A DNA stretch of 33,191 bases from Kiritimatiellia bacterium (lineage in GTDB: Bacteria; Verrucomicrobiota; Kiritimatiellia; SS1-B-03-39; UBA6053), in the NCBI GenBank assembly GCA_029936175.1, contig JAPYUI010000021.1:4458-37648 (forward strand), given 5' to 3'. Below the pieces are notes generated by a model. It was not told the origin of the DNA. It worked only from the letters and a program-made list of their open reading frames with translations, and made no database searches. The position numbers were made by a program, and so were the translations under genes. Positions 8,006-16,287 of this stretch are shown piece by piece. Position 1 is the stretch's first letter. Each line of letters opens with the position of its first letter.

Positions 8006-9214
8006 ATGGCTAAAGAAAAATTCGAACGCACCAAGCCCCACGTAAACGTTGGCACGATTGGGCATGTAGACCACGGCAAAACGACTTTGACCGCAGCAAT
8101 CACGCATGTGCAATCCCTCAAGGGCTTGGCCGATTCCATTAAGTACGACGAGGTGGCGAAGGCTTCCGAGTCGCAGGGTCGCCGCGATGCAACGAAGATT
8201 ATGACGATCGCGACCTCGCACGTTGAATATGAGAGTCCCGCCCGGCATTACGCTCACGTGGATTGCCCCGGGCACGCGGATTATGTGAAGAACATGATCA
8301 CGGGTGCGGCCCAGATGGACGGTGCCATCCTCGTGGTTTCGGCTGTCGATGGACCGATGCCCCAAACGCGTGAGCACATCCTGCTCGCTCGCCAGGTGGG
8401 TGTTCCCTTTATCGTCGTATTCATGAACAAGTGTGACCTGGTGGATGACGAGGAACTGCTCGACCTGGTTGAGATGGAAGTTCGTGAACTCCTGAGCAAG
8501 TACGAGTTTCCCGGCGACGACATCCCGGTTATTCGCGGCGCGGCCCTCGCAGGTCTCAAATCCACCTCCCCCGATGACGAGGGCTGCAACGCCATCACGG
8601 CCTTGGTGGAGGCCCTGGACTCCTACGTGCCGGAGCCGGAACGCGATGTGAACCTGCCCTTCCTGCTTCCGATTGAGGACGTGTTCTCCATCGAAGGTCG
8701 TGGTACCGTGGTGACCGGCCGGGTTGAGCGCGGCAAGATTAAGACGGGCGAAGATGTCGAGATCGTGGGTCTGAGAGACACGGTGAAAACGACCTGCACC
8801 GGGGTTGAAATGTTCCGCAAGGAGTTGGGCGAAGGCCAGGCTGGGGACAACGTCGGCTGTTTGCTGCGCGGCAGCAAAAAGGAAGACGTCGAACGCGGCC
8901 AGGTATTGGCCCAGCCGGGCTCGATCAATCCGCACACCAAGTTTAAGGCCCAGGTCTACGTATTGAGCAAGGATGAAGGAGGGCGTCACACGCCGTTCTT
9001 CAAGGGCTACCGCCCCCAGTTCTATTTCCGGACCACTGACGTCACCGGTGACATCCAATTACCGGAAGGCGTTGAAATGGTTATGCCGGGTGACGATGTG
9101 ACCATGGATGTTGAATTGATCACGCCAATCGCCATGGAGCAGCATATGCGCTTTGCCATCCGAGAAGGCGGTCGTACCGTTGGTGCGGGTCGTGTAACAG
9201 AAATTGTGGAGTAA
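8006..9214 (+). CDS. tuf: Elongation factor Tu
   Basis: A 402-residue GTPase that carries aminoacyl-tRNA to the ribosome. The P-loop GHVDHGKT (19-26), DCPGH (86-90), NKCD (141-144) and the full domains 2 and 3 ([54 protein letters not shown]) are intact. Switch I is unusual. Where most EF-Tu read EEKARGITINT, this protein has [12 protein letters not shown] (59-70), and the loop is about five residues longer than in E. coli, which accounts for part of the extra length (E. coli 394). The Mg-binding Thr (67) and His72 are kept. ATG follows AGGAG by 7 nt. It is the only tuf in the window and lies between tRNA-Thr and tRNA-Trp. Confidence 0.97.
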   Translation: MAKEKFERTKPHVNVGTIGHVDHGKTTLTAAITHVQSLKGLADSIKYDEVAKASESQGRRDATKIMTIATSHVEYESPARHYAHVDCPGHADYVKNMITGAAQMDGAILVVSAVDGPMPQTREHILLARQVGVPFIVVFMNKCDLVDDEELLDLVEMEVRELLSKYEFPGDDIPVIRGAALAGLKSTSPDDEGCNAITALVEALDSYVPEPERDVNLPFLLPIEDVFSIEGRGTVVTGRVERGKIKTGEDVEIVGLRDTVKTTCTGVEMFRKELGEGQAGDNVGCLLRGSKKEDVERGQVLAQPGSINPHTKFKAQVYVLSKDEGGRHTPFFKGYRPQFYFRTTDVTGDIQLPEGVEMVMPGDDVTMDVELITPIAMEQHMRFAIREGGRTVGAGRVTEIVE

Positions 9215-9217
9215 GAA

Positions 9218-9260
9218 GCAATTGCAGTCGGCCCGTTTGTCGGGCTGGCTTTCTAATTGC
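9218..9260 (+). other. Two-tier stem-loop between tuf and tRNA-Trp
   Basis: An inner 10-bp stem (9226-9235 with 9241-9250, two G-U pairs, loop TTTGT) sits inside an outer 6-bp stem GCAATT/AATTGC (9218-9223 with 9255-9260). Only TTCTA lies on the 3' side, so it is a weak terminator at best. It may be a processing site that frees the tuf mRNA from tRNA-Trp, or a partial attenuator. Confidence 0.55.
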
Positions 9261-9283
9261 CGGTTGAGCCGGAGGATTTTTAT

Positions 9284-9359
9284 AGGTCAGTAGCTCAATT
9301 GGCAGAGCACCGGTCTCCAAAACCGGGGGTTGGGGGTTCGATTCCCTCCTGACCTGCCA
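9284..9359 (+). tRNA. tRNA-Trp (anticodon CCA)
   Basis: The acceptor stem is AGGTCAG (9284-9290) with CTGACCT (9349-9355), discriminator G and encoded CCA (9357-9359). The anticodon stem CCGGT/ACCGG surrounds CTCCAAA, giving anticodon CCA for UGG. The T arm is GGGGGTTCGATTCCCTC. The order tuf-tRNA-Trp-secE-nusG is widespread in bacteria. Confidence 0.97.
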
Positions 9360-9416
9360 TTGAATGTGAATGATTTGTGGACCGGCGTCGAACTGGTTCC
9401 CGTCCCGAAGAAGAAT

Positions 9417-9614
9417 ATGAGTAGCAAGATTCAGGGTTTTAAGAATTTTTTTCACGAGGTCGGCGAAGAGCTGCGTAAGTGCATCTGGCCGACCAAGAAT
9501 GAATTAATCCAGTCCACGATGGTGGTGGTTGTCTCGGTCCTTCTCCTGGCCGCGTTTGTCGGGTTCTGTGATTTCGTTTTGATGAAAATTCTGCGCTTTG
9601 TGATTCCGAGCTAA
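9417..9614 (+). CDS. secE: Preprotein translocase subunit SecE
   Basis: A 65-residue single-spanning inner-membrane subunit that clamps SecY in the SecYEG channel. It has the typical short form: an amphipathic region, FFHEVGEELRKCIWPTKNELIQST (residues ~9-32, the conserved W-P-T/S motif), then one transmembrane helix of Val/Leu/Ala (33-55). The frame is open back into tRNA-Trp, but ATG 9417 gives the family N-terminus. Only a weak AAGAAG precedes it. Its stop overlaps the nusG start by one base (TAATG). Confidence 0.95.
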   Translation: MSSKIQGFKNFFHEVGEELRKCIWPTKNELIQSTMVVVVSVLLLAAFVGFCDFVLMKILRFVIPS

Positions 9615-10183
9615 TGGTGGAAAACGTCATGGAAAAACAATGGTTTGTCGTTCACACGCTCTCCGGCCAGGAGAACAAGGTAGAGCGCCATGTCAAAAAA
9701 CGGGTGCAGATCGAGGAGATGGCCGAGTATGTCGGCGATGTCTTGATCCCGATGGAGAAGGTTTCCGAGGTCAAGCAGGGTAAAAAATTGGAGACCACGC
9801 GAAAGTTTTTTCCGGGCTACGTGCTGGTTCACGTGGCCCTGTATGATGAAGACAGAAATTTGAATGAGCGGGCTTGGCACTTTATCCAGGAAATCCCGGG
9901 GATCATAAAGTTCGTGGGCGGAGAGCTCCCGATGCCGCTGCCGCAGCACGAAGTCGATTCGATCATGAACCAGATCCAGGAAAAGCAGGACCGGGCCACG
10001 CCGAAGGTCGATTTTGAAATCGGCGAAACGGTCAAGATCAACGACGGTGCGTTTTTGAATTTCAACGGAACGATCGAGAAGATCGATCCGGATCGTGGCA
10101 AGTTGGAAGTGGCCGTATCGATTTTCGGACGTTCGGCTCCGGTAGAGTTGGAATATTGGCAGATCGAAAAGGTCATCGATTAG
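9614..10183 (+). CDS. nusG: Transcription termination/antitermination factor NusG
   Basis: A 189-residue factor that binds RNA polymerase beside the beta' clamp and links it to Rho or ribosomal S10. The NGN domain begins KQWFVVHTLSGQENKVERHVKKR and includes TTRKFFPGYVLV, GIIKFVGG and PLPQHEV. The KOW domain (FEIGETVKINDGAFLNFNGTIEKID, ~residues 132-157) ends the protein. ATG 9614 overlaps the secE stop; ATG 9629, after GGTGGA, would give a more usual N-terminus of MEKQWFVV. It acts on the very operons that follow it here. Confidence 0.96.
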   Translation: MVENVMEKQWFVVHTLSGQENKVERHVKKRVQIEEMAEYVGDVLIPMEKVSEVKQGKKLETTRKFFPGYVLVHVALYDEDRNLNERAWHFIQEIPGIIKFVGGELPMPLPQHEVDSIMNQIQEKQDRATPKVDFEIGETVKINDGAFLNFNGTIEKIDPDRGKLEVAVSIFGRSAPVELEYWQIEKVID

Positions 10184-10204
10184 GGGGGATTGTGGATCCA
10201 CCCC
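10183..10204 (+). promoter_or_regulatory. Stem-loop in the rplK leader
   Basis: Starting at the last base of the nusG stop codon, GGGGGGAT (10183-10190) pairs with ATCC and CCCC (10196-10204) around one bulged A, with loop TGTGG. An AT-rich stretch follows. It may be a weak terminator or, as in the E. coli L11-L1 operon, a site where L1 represses rplK-rplA translation. rplK has no visible Shine-Dalgarno, so leader structure may matter. Confidence 0.4.
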
Positions 10205-10238
10205 GATTTGAAAAATTTTAATAATACGGTTCTGAAAA

Positions 10239-10667
10239 ATGGCGAAGAAGATTGACGGATACATCAAGTTGCAGATCGCAGCGGGCCAGGCAAACCCGGC
10301 CCCGCCGGTCGGGCCGGCTCTGGGGCAGCACGGGGTCAACATTATGGAGTTCTGCAAGGCGTATAACGCGGCTACGCAGGACAAGGCAGGCATGGTTATT
10401 CCGGTGGAAATCACGGTTTACCAGGACAAGTCTTTCACCTTTAAGTTGAAGAGTCCGCCTGCGGCCGCCCTGCTGAAAAAAGCTGCCGGACTTGCCAAGG
10501 GTTCGGGTGTGCCGAACCGCGACAAGGTCGGGAATGTAACCCGTCGGCAACTGGCAGAAATTGTGGAAGCAAAAAAAGACGATTTAAATGCGGCCGATCC
10601 GGAGCAGGCCATGAGAATGATCGCCGGAACTGCACGCAGCATGGGAATTGAGGTTATCGATGGGTAA
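10239..10667 (+). CDS. rplK: 50S ribosomal protein L11
   Basis: 142 residues, the family's normal length. L11 forms the base of the L7/L12 stalk and the GTPase-associated centre on 23S rRNA. The N-terminal [36 protein letters not shown] is the conserved segment that contacts factors and thiostrepton. The C-terminal RNA-binding domain ends [17 protein letters not shown]. No clear ribosome binding site precedes ATG 10239, which is unusual for this highly expressed gene. Its end overlaps rplA by 8 nt. Confidence 0.97.
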   Translation: MAKKIDGYIKLQIAAGQANPAPPVGPALGQHGVNIMEFCKAYNAATQDKAGMVIPVEITVYQDKSFTFKLKSPPAAALLKKAAGLAKGSGVPNRDKVGNVTRRQLAEIVEAKKDDLNAADPEQAMRMIAGTARSMGIEVIDG

Positions 10668-11355
10668 ATCAGGCAAACAACATCGCAAAATTTCAGAGCA
10701 GGTTGACAAGAGTAAACCCCTCGATTTGAAATCGGCGGTTGAGTTTCTCCAGACAAATTCATGCACCAAGTTTGATGAAACCGCAGAATTGGCCTTCCGC
10801 CTGGGGGTTGATCCCGGCAAGTCGGACCAGGGCGTTCGCGGTTCGGTTGCCCTTCCGCACGGCACCGGTAAGGACGTTCGGATCGTGGTCTTTGCCAGTG
10901 GCGAAGCCGCCGACGCGGCCCGCGAAGCAGGTGCGACAGAAGTTGGCTTCATGGAGCTCGTCGAGAAGGTCAAGGACGGCTGGACCGACTTTGACGTGGC
11001 GATTGCCACGGCCGAGGCGATGCAGGAAGTACGTAAGCTTGGCAAGGTGCTTGGTCCGCGGGGCCTGATGCCCAATCCGCGTACCGGAACGGTTACCGAA
11101 GACACCGGCTCGGCGGTTCAGCAGTTCAAAGCGGGTCGGGTGGAATTCAAGATGGACCGGAATGCCAACCTCGCAATTCCCTTTGGCAAGCTCTCCTTCA
11201 GCGTCGATCAATTGCTGGAGAATGCCCGGGCGGCTATTGCTGCGGTTGTCGCGGCCCGCCCCGGCTCGGCCAAGGGTGTTTACATCAAGCGTTTCGCCAT
11301 GAGTAGCACCATGGGCGTGGGGCTGAGTATCGACGGCAAGGAACTGCCGTCTTAG
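10660..11355 (+). CDS. rplA: 50S ribosomal protein L1
   Basis: 231 residues, full length. L1 forms the mobile stalk that guides deacylated tRNA out of the E site, and in many bacteria it represses its own operon. Recognisable parts are [52 protein letters not shown] (the L1 signature) and [24 protein letters not shown] 10660 overlaps the rplK stop and gives the standard MGKSGK start, so the ATG-less extension upstream is discounted. GAGG inside rplK serves as ribosome site. Confidence 0.97.
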   Translation: MGKSGKQHRKISEQVDKSKPLDLKSAVEFLQTNSCTKFDETAELAFRLGVDPGKSDQGVRGSVALPHGTGKDVRIVVFASGEAADAAREAGATEVGFMELVEKVKDGWTDFDVAIATAEAMQEVRKLGKVLGPRGLMPNPRTGTVTEDTGSAVQQFKAGRVEFKMDRNANLAIPFGKLSFSVDQLLENARAAIAAVVAARPGSAKGVYIKRFAMSSTMGVGLSIDGKELPS

Positions 11356-11387
11356 GGATCGTTGGAATCAACTTCAGGAAAAGACTC

Positions 11388-11909
11388 ATGAGGCCCGAAA
11401 AAAAATCAATGTACACGGAGATAAAGGATCGCATCGACGATTCTGTATTCCTCATCCTGACGGATTATGGTGGCCTTGACGTTTCCACGGGACAGGATCT
11501 CCGTTCCGCGCTTCGCGAGGTGGATGCTGAGTTTCATGTCATCAAGAACCGCGTTTTCAAATACGTCGCGAAGGACGTCGGCGTGGATGCGTTGGAGGAT
11601 GGGCTGAGGGGCCCGACGGCCATGGTTACCGGTAGCGGCGAGGTGACGGAAGTCGCCAAGGTACTGCAGGCCTTTATCAAGGAGCGCGAATTGCCCGTGG
11701 TCAAGATGGGTTCCATGCAGGGTGTTTTCCTGAGTGCCGAAGACATCGGCGAACTGGCCAAGTTGCCCTCTCGCGAGATATTGCTGGCCCAGGTTGTCGG
11801 AGCCCTGGGGGCACCGCTGACAGAATTTGTGAATGTTATGCATGGTATGCTTGGCGGTTTCGTCAACGTCCTGCAGTCACTGGAAGATAAAAAAGCCGAC
11901 CATGCGTAA
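11388..11909 (+). CDS. rplJ: 50S ribosomal protein L10
   Basis: 173 residues. L10 anchors L7/L12 dimers to the ribosome through its C-terminal helix (here LGGFVNVLQSLEDKK). The N-terminal domain has VFLILTDYGGLDVSTGQDLRSALR, EFHVIKNRVFKYVAKD and GPTAMVTG. AGGAAA lies 6 nt before the ATG. The 32-nt gap to rplA is too short for the long L10 leader that mediates autoregulation in E. coli, so control may differ. Confidence 0.96.
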   Translation: MRPEKKSMYTEIKDRIDDSVFLILTDYGGLDVSTGQDLRSALREVDAEFHVIKNRVFKYVAKDVGVDALEDGLRGPTAMVTGSGEVTEVAKVLQAFIKERELPVVKMGSMQGVFLSAEDIGELAKLPSREILLAQVVGALGAPLTEFVNVMHGMLGGFVNVLQSLEDKKADHA

Positions 11910-11959
11910 GTAATTTCGCCATCCGGCGGGTAAAATAGAAACGAATAAGGAGACCCATC

Positions 11960-12388
11960 ATGTCTGAAGAAACAACAGAAGAAGTAGAAGCTCCGGCTGT
12001 AGAGCTGGAAGGCAAAGCGGCTGAGTTCCTGGAATGGCTGGAAGGTATCAGTGTGCTTGAGCTGTCCCAATTGAAGAAGGCCATTGAAGAGAAGTTCGAC
12101 GTCACGGCCTCTGCCCCGATTATGATGGGTGGAGTAGCGCCCGCTGCGCCCGCCGACGACGGCGCTGCAGAGGAACAAACGGAATTTGACGTCATTATCA
12201 CCGGTGCCGGCGATTCCAAGATCCAGGTTATTAAAGAGCTTCGCGCGCTGACCAGCCTGGGCTTGAAAGAAGCGAAAGAACTCGTGGACACCTGCCCCAA
12301 GCCCGTCAAGGAAGGCGTTACAAAAGAGGAAGCCGAAGAAGCCAAGAACAAGCTGGAAGCAGCCGGCGCAAGCGTAGAAATCAAGTAA
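11960..12388 (+). CDS. rplL: 50S ribosomal protein L7/L12
   Basis: 142 residues, slightly longer than the usual 120-130 because of an acidic N-terminal extension ([18 protein letters not shown]). The dimerising helical domain ([27 protein letters not shown]), a flexible Ala-rich hinge (~residues 55-70) and the C-terminal domain ([35 protein letters not shown]) that recruits elongation factors are all present. A strong AAGGAG lies before the ATG. A terminator-like hairpin follows its stop. Confidence 0.97.
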   Translation: MSEETTEEVEAPAVELEGKAAEFLEWLEGISVLELSQLKKAIEEKFDVTASAPIMMGGVAPAAPADDGAAEEQTEFDVIITGAGDSKIQVIKELRALTSLGLKEAKELVDTCPKPVKEGVTKEEAEEAKNKLEAAGASVEIK

Positions 12389-12409
12389 GCTGAATCCAAC
12401 CTATTGAAG

Positions 12410-12452
12410 CCATGTCCTCTCCGTTTTTGGCGTAGAGGACATGGGTGTTTTT
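12410..12452 (+). terminator. Attenuator/terminator between rplL and rpoB
   Basis: A perfect 11-bp stem CCATGTCCTCT/AGAGGACATGG (12410-12420 with 12434-12444), loop of 13 nt, is followed by GTGTTTTTA (T5 at 12448-12452). By shape it is an intrinsic terminator, with a 3-nt gap before the T-run. No new promoter is visible before rpoB, so it probably terminates only part of the transcripts. That would lower rpoBC relative to ribosomal protein mRNA, as does the rplL-rpoB attenuator of E. coli. Confidence 0.75.
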
Positions 12453-12493
12453 AGAACCGTCAGAGCAGGGTGCGCGAATTTGAAGGACACAGT

Positions 12494-15400
12494 ATGGCCG
12501 AACGAATAAATTACGGAAGTATCAAGGAGGTTATTGAGCCTCCGTATATGATTGAGATCCAAAGCAAGTCCTACAAGGACTTCCTGCAGGAGGATATCGA
12601 GCCTGCCCAGCGGAAAGACATCGGGTTGCAATCGGTTTTCAAGGAAGTCTTTCCGATTGAAAGCTATGACGGGCAGTGCCTGCTGGATTTTGTCGAATAC
12701 GAGATTACCGACCCGAAGATGACGGCACTGGAATGCCTGCGTGAAGGCGTGACCTTTGCGGCCCCGCTCTATGTTGAGTTCCGGCTCAAGGAGGGCGAAG
12801 AGTATCGCCAGGAAAAAATATACATGGGCGAAATTCCGCTGATGAACGAGCAGGGTAGCTTCGTGATCAACGGTGCCGAGCGCGTGATCGTAAGCCAGCT
12901 ACACCGTTCCCCGGGGATCTGCTTTGAGCGCAGTGAGCACGCCAACGGATCCTGGTTGTTCTCTTTCCGTATTATCCCTGATCGCGGGTCCTGGCTGGAA
13001 GTCCAGTTCGATACGTCCGACTTGATGTATATCTATCTCGATCGAAAGCGTCGGCGGCGTAAGTTCCTCGTCCCCACACTCCTTCGCGCCCTCGGGCACA
13101 GCACGGATGAAGAAGTGCTCTCCGTGTATTACACGTTCGAAAAACTCTCGCTTCGTGGCAAGGCGAAGATCAGTGAAGAGAAAATCGAAAACCGCGTGCT
13201 GAAGGATGATATCGTCGATGCGGATTCGGAGACCTTGATCGCCCGAAAATACGAGCAACTGAGCGACGATCTGCTCACGCAGATTAAGGCTGCCGGTTAC
13301 AAGAATATTGACCTGGTAAACGTGAGTTGGGACAAGGGCTTGTACCTCAAGAGCGTGCAGAAAGATCCATCGATGTCCCAGGATGATGCGCTCAAGGAGA
13401 TATACAGCAAGTTGCGCCCGGGCGATCCGCCAAGTGTCAACAACGCCAAGCAGATGTTGAAGCGTATTTTCTTCGACCCGCGTCGGTACGACCTCGGACG
13501 CGTGGGCCGATACAAGATGCAGCAAAAGCTGGGTCTTGATAAAAAAGGTGTTTCCCGTGTGCTGGAGACCGAAGACTTGATCGAAGCCGTTCGTTACCTG
13601 TTGAACCTTCGCATGGACGAAGGAACGATTGACGATATCGATCACCTCGGCAGTCGGCGTATCCGGACCGTGGGTGAATTGCTCGAGGGCCAGTGTCGCG
13701 TAGGCCTGGCGCGTACCGAACGACTGGCGCGTGAGCGCATGACCATTTTTGATGCAACGGTCGAAAAGTTGACCCCGCAGAAGTTGATCAACCCGAAGGC
13801 CCTGTCCGCCGTGATTAAGGACTTCTTCGGTCGCAGTCAACTGTCCCAGTTTATGGACCAGACGAATCCCCTCTCCGAGTTGACGCACAAGCGCCGTCTC
13901 AGCGCGCTGGGCCCCGGTGGCTTGAGTCGTGAACGCGCTGGTTTTGAAGTGCGGGATGTACACAGCAGCCACTACGGCCGAATCTGTCCGATCGAAACTC
14001 CGGAAGGGCCGAACATCGGCTTGATTTCCTCCTTGAGTTCCTATGCGCGCGTCAATGAATTCGGCTTTATCGAGAGCCCTTACCGCAAGGTGGTTAGTGG
14101 CCGGGTAACGGACAAGGTCCATTACCTGACGGCGGATGAAGAAGAGAGCTTTGTAATCGCCCAAGCGAACGCGGTCCTCAAGGAGGACGGCAGTTTCAAG
14201 AACAAGGTGGTCATGATTCGATATCGCGGGGACTTCCTCGAGGTTGAACCGGATAAGATTCACTACATGGACGTCTCGCCCAAACAGTTGGTCAGTGTGG
14301 CGACCAGCCTGATCCCGTTCCTTGAGCACGATGATGCAAACCGGGCCCTCATGGGGGCGAACATGATGCGTCAAGCCGTGCCGCTGCTTCAGACGGATCG
14401 ACCCTATGTGGCAACAGGGGTTGAGCAACGGGTTGCCCGGGATTCAGGGGTCATGGTTATTGCACGTAACGGAGGCAAGGTCGCTCGCGTAACCGCAGAT
14501 GAAATCGTTGTTTCCAAGGACGGTGACCTGCCCAAGCGGGGTAGCAAAGATGTGGAGGTCTACGAGCTGCGCAAGTTCATGCGCACGAATGCGGGGACCT
14601 GCAATAACCAGAAGCCCTTGGTGGAGGTTGGCCAGCGGATCAAGAAGGGCGACATCCTGGCGGATGGTTCTTCCACCGATCAAGGCGAACTCGCATTGGG
14701 ACGCAACATCATGGTGGCCTTTATGCCGTGGTGTGGTTACAATTTTGAGGATGCGATCCTGATCAACGAACGCCTGGTCAAGGAAGATATCTATACGTCC
14801 ATTCACGTTGATGAATTTGAGTGTGGTGCCCGCGATACAAAGCTGGGGCCGGAGGAGATCACGCGGGACATTCCGAACGTTGGTGAAGAAGCCCTGAAGA
14901 ACCTCGGGCACGATGGGGTGATTCGCGTGGGTGCGGAAGTGAAGCCGGGTGATATCCTCGTGGGCAAGATTACGCCGAAAAGCGAGACGGAGCTGGCCCC
15001 GGAAGAGCGTTTGCTCCGGGCTATCTTTGGAGAAAAGGCCGCTGATGTTCGCGACACTTCGCTGACCGTTACCTCCGGGACCGTTGGCATGGTGATGGAT
15101 ATCAAGGTTTCCTCGAAGCATTCTTCGCAGCGCAACAAACTCTCGCCGAGTGAAAAACGTCGCCAGGCCAAGCAGTTCCAGGAAGAGTATAAGCAGAAGA
15201 TGACGGAGTTGACCGAGGATTTGACCGAGGCACTGAGCAATATCCTGCTGGGCGAAAAGATCCCGCTGGATGTCGTGAATGCTGAATCCGGTGAAATCAT
15301 CATTCCGGCTAACCGGAAGATTACCAAGACCCTCCTCCGGAAACTTGCGGCTGCCCATAAACACGTGGAAATCGATCCGAGCCCGATCCAGATTAAGATC

Positions 15401-16240
15401 AAGGGCATCATCGATGAATACAACTCGAAGTTTTCTGAGATCGAGACCGATAACGAGCGCTCGATGGATCGGCTTGAAAGCGGCGATGATATCGATCCGG
15501 GCGTGATCAAGAACGTGAAGGTTTACATCGCCAGCAAGAAAAAATTGTCGGTCGGTGACAAGATGGCCGGTCGTCACGGGAACAAGGGTGTGATCGCCCG
15601 TATCGTTCCCGAGGAGGATATGCCTTTCCTTCCGAATGGCGGCGCGGTGGACATCGTGTTGAATCCCCTGGGCGTACCTTCACGGATGAATGTGGGCCAG
15701 GTATTGGAAACCCACCTGGGCTGGGCCTGCCACGTACTCGGCATGCATGCGGCAACACCGGTCTTTGACGGTATTTCCGAAAAAGAAATATGGAAGCATA
15801 TGAAAAAAGCGGGCCTGCCGGAAACCGGTAAAACCCCGCTTTATGATGGCCGGACCGGCGATGCCTTCGACCAGGAAGTGGTCGTGGGCCAGATCTATAT
15901 GTTGAAGCTGCACCACTTGGTCAGCGACAAAATTCATGCCCGCGCAGTGGGTCCGTATTCGCTTGTCACCCAGCAACCGCTGGGGGGTAAGGCACAGTAC
16001 GGAGGCCAGCGTTTCGGGGAAATGGAAGTATGGGCAATGGAAGCCTACGGCGCAGCCTACTCGCTTCAGGAACTCCTCACGGTAAAGAGTGATGACCTGG
16101 CTGGGCGGACACGCATTTACGAGTCCATTGTGAAGGGGGAGAATGTGCTGGAAGCCGGCCGACCCGAGTCCTTCAATGTGCTGATGAAGGAAATGCAGAG
16201 CCTTGGGCTGGATATCCGGGTAGTACGCAGCCAGGGCTGA
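12494..16240 (+). CDS. rpoB: DNA-directed RNA polymerase subunit beta
   Basis: 1248 residues. It forms one pincer of RNA polymerase and part of the active centre. The rifampicin region is at residues 446-472 ([20 protein letters not shown] onwards), followed by [18 protein letters not shown] and [14 protein letters not shown]. The catalytic-lysine segment [15 protein letters not shown] begins at 1023, and the C-terminus has [20 protein letters not shown]. Most rifampicin contact residues (E. coli Q513, D516, H526, R529, S531) are kept, but E. coli S508 is Arg here. ATG 12494 has AAGGA 6 nt upstream; an in-frame start at 12470 is less likely. rpoC follows after 47 nt. Confidence 0.98.
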   Translation: MAERINYGSIKEVIEPPYMIEIQSKSYKDFLQEDIEPAQRKDIGLQSVFKEVFPIESYDGQCLLDFVEYEITDPKMTALECLREGVTFAAPLYVEFRLKEGEEYRQEKIYMGEIPLMNEQGSFVINGAERVIVSQLHRSPGICFERSEHANGSWLFSFRIIPDRGSWLEVQFDTSDLMYIYLDRKRRRRKFLVPTLLRALGHSTDEEVLSVYYTFEKLSLRGKAKISEEKIENRVLKDDIVDADSETLIARKYEQLSDDLLTQIKAAGYKNIDLVNVSWDKGLYLKSVQKDPSMSQDDALKEIYSKLRPGDPPSVNNAKQMLKRIFFDPRRYDLGRVGRYKMQQKLGLDKKGVSRVLETEDLIEAVRYLLNLRMDEGTIDDIDHLGSRRIRTVGELLEGQCRVGLARTERLARERMTIFDATVEKLTPQKLINPKALSAVIKDFFGRSQLSQFMDQTNPLSELTHKRRLSALGPGGLSRERAGFEVRDVHSSHYGRICPIETPEGPNIGLISSLSSYARVNEFGFIESPYRKVVSGRVTDKVHYLTADEEESFVIAQANAVLKEDGSFKNKVVMIRYRGDFLEVEPDKIHYMDVSPKQLVSVATSLIPFLEHDDANRALMGANMMRQAVPLLQTDRPYVATGVEQRVARDSGVMVIARNGGKVARVTADEIVVSKDGDLPKRGSKDVEVYELRKFMRTNAGTCNNQKPLVEVGQRIKKGDILADGSSTDQGELALGRNIMVAFMPWCGYNFEDAILINERLVKEDIYTSIHVDEFECGARDTKLGPEEITRDIPNVGEEALKNLGHDGVIRVGAEVKPGDILVGKITPKSETELAPEERLLRAIFGEKAADVRDTSLTVTSGTVGMVMDIKVSSKHSSQRNKLSPSEKRRQAKQFQEEYKQKMTELTEDLTEALSNILLGEKIPLDVVNAESGEIIIPANRKITKTLLRKLAAAHKHVEIDPSPIQIKIKGIIDEYNSKFSEIETDNERSMDRLESGDDIDPGVIKNVKVYIASKKKLSVGDKMAGRHGNKGVIARIVPEEDMPFLPNGGAVDIVLNPLGVPSRMNVGQVLETHLGWACHVLGMHAATPVFDGISEKEIWKHMKKAGLPETGKTPLYDGRTGDAFDQEVVVGQIYMLKLHHLVSDKIHARAVGPYSLVTQQPLGGKAQYGGQRFGEMEVWAMEAYGAAYSLQELLTVKSDDLAGRTRIYESIVKGENVLEAGRPESFNVLMKEMQSLGLDIRVVRSQG

Positions 16241-16287
16241 GCCCAAGGGAACAATGGACCTGAACCAGATTTTACGGAGAGACACAC

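Noticed and set aside
7826-9058. A 410-codon minus-strand ORF opposite tuf and across tRNA-Thr
   Set aside because: It runs through a tRNA gene and is antisense to EF-Tu; it is a shadow produced by biased codons.
12899-15577. Two long minus-strand ORFs (509 and 377 codons) opposite rpoB
   Set aside because: They mirror the codon pattern of rpoB, have low-complexity His/Leu/Val-rich translations and no family features; they are shadows of the beta subunit gene.
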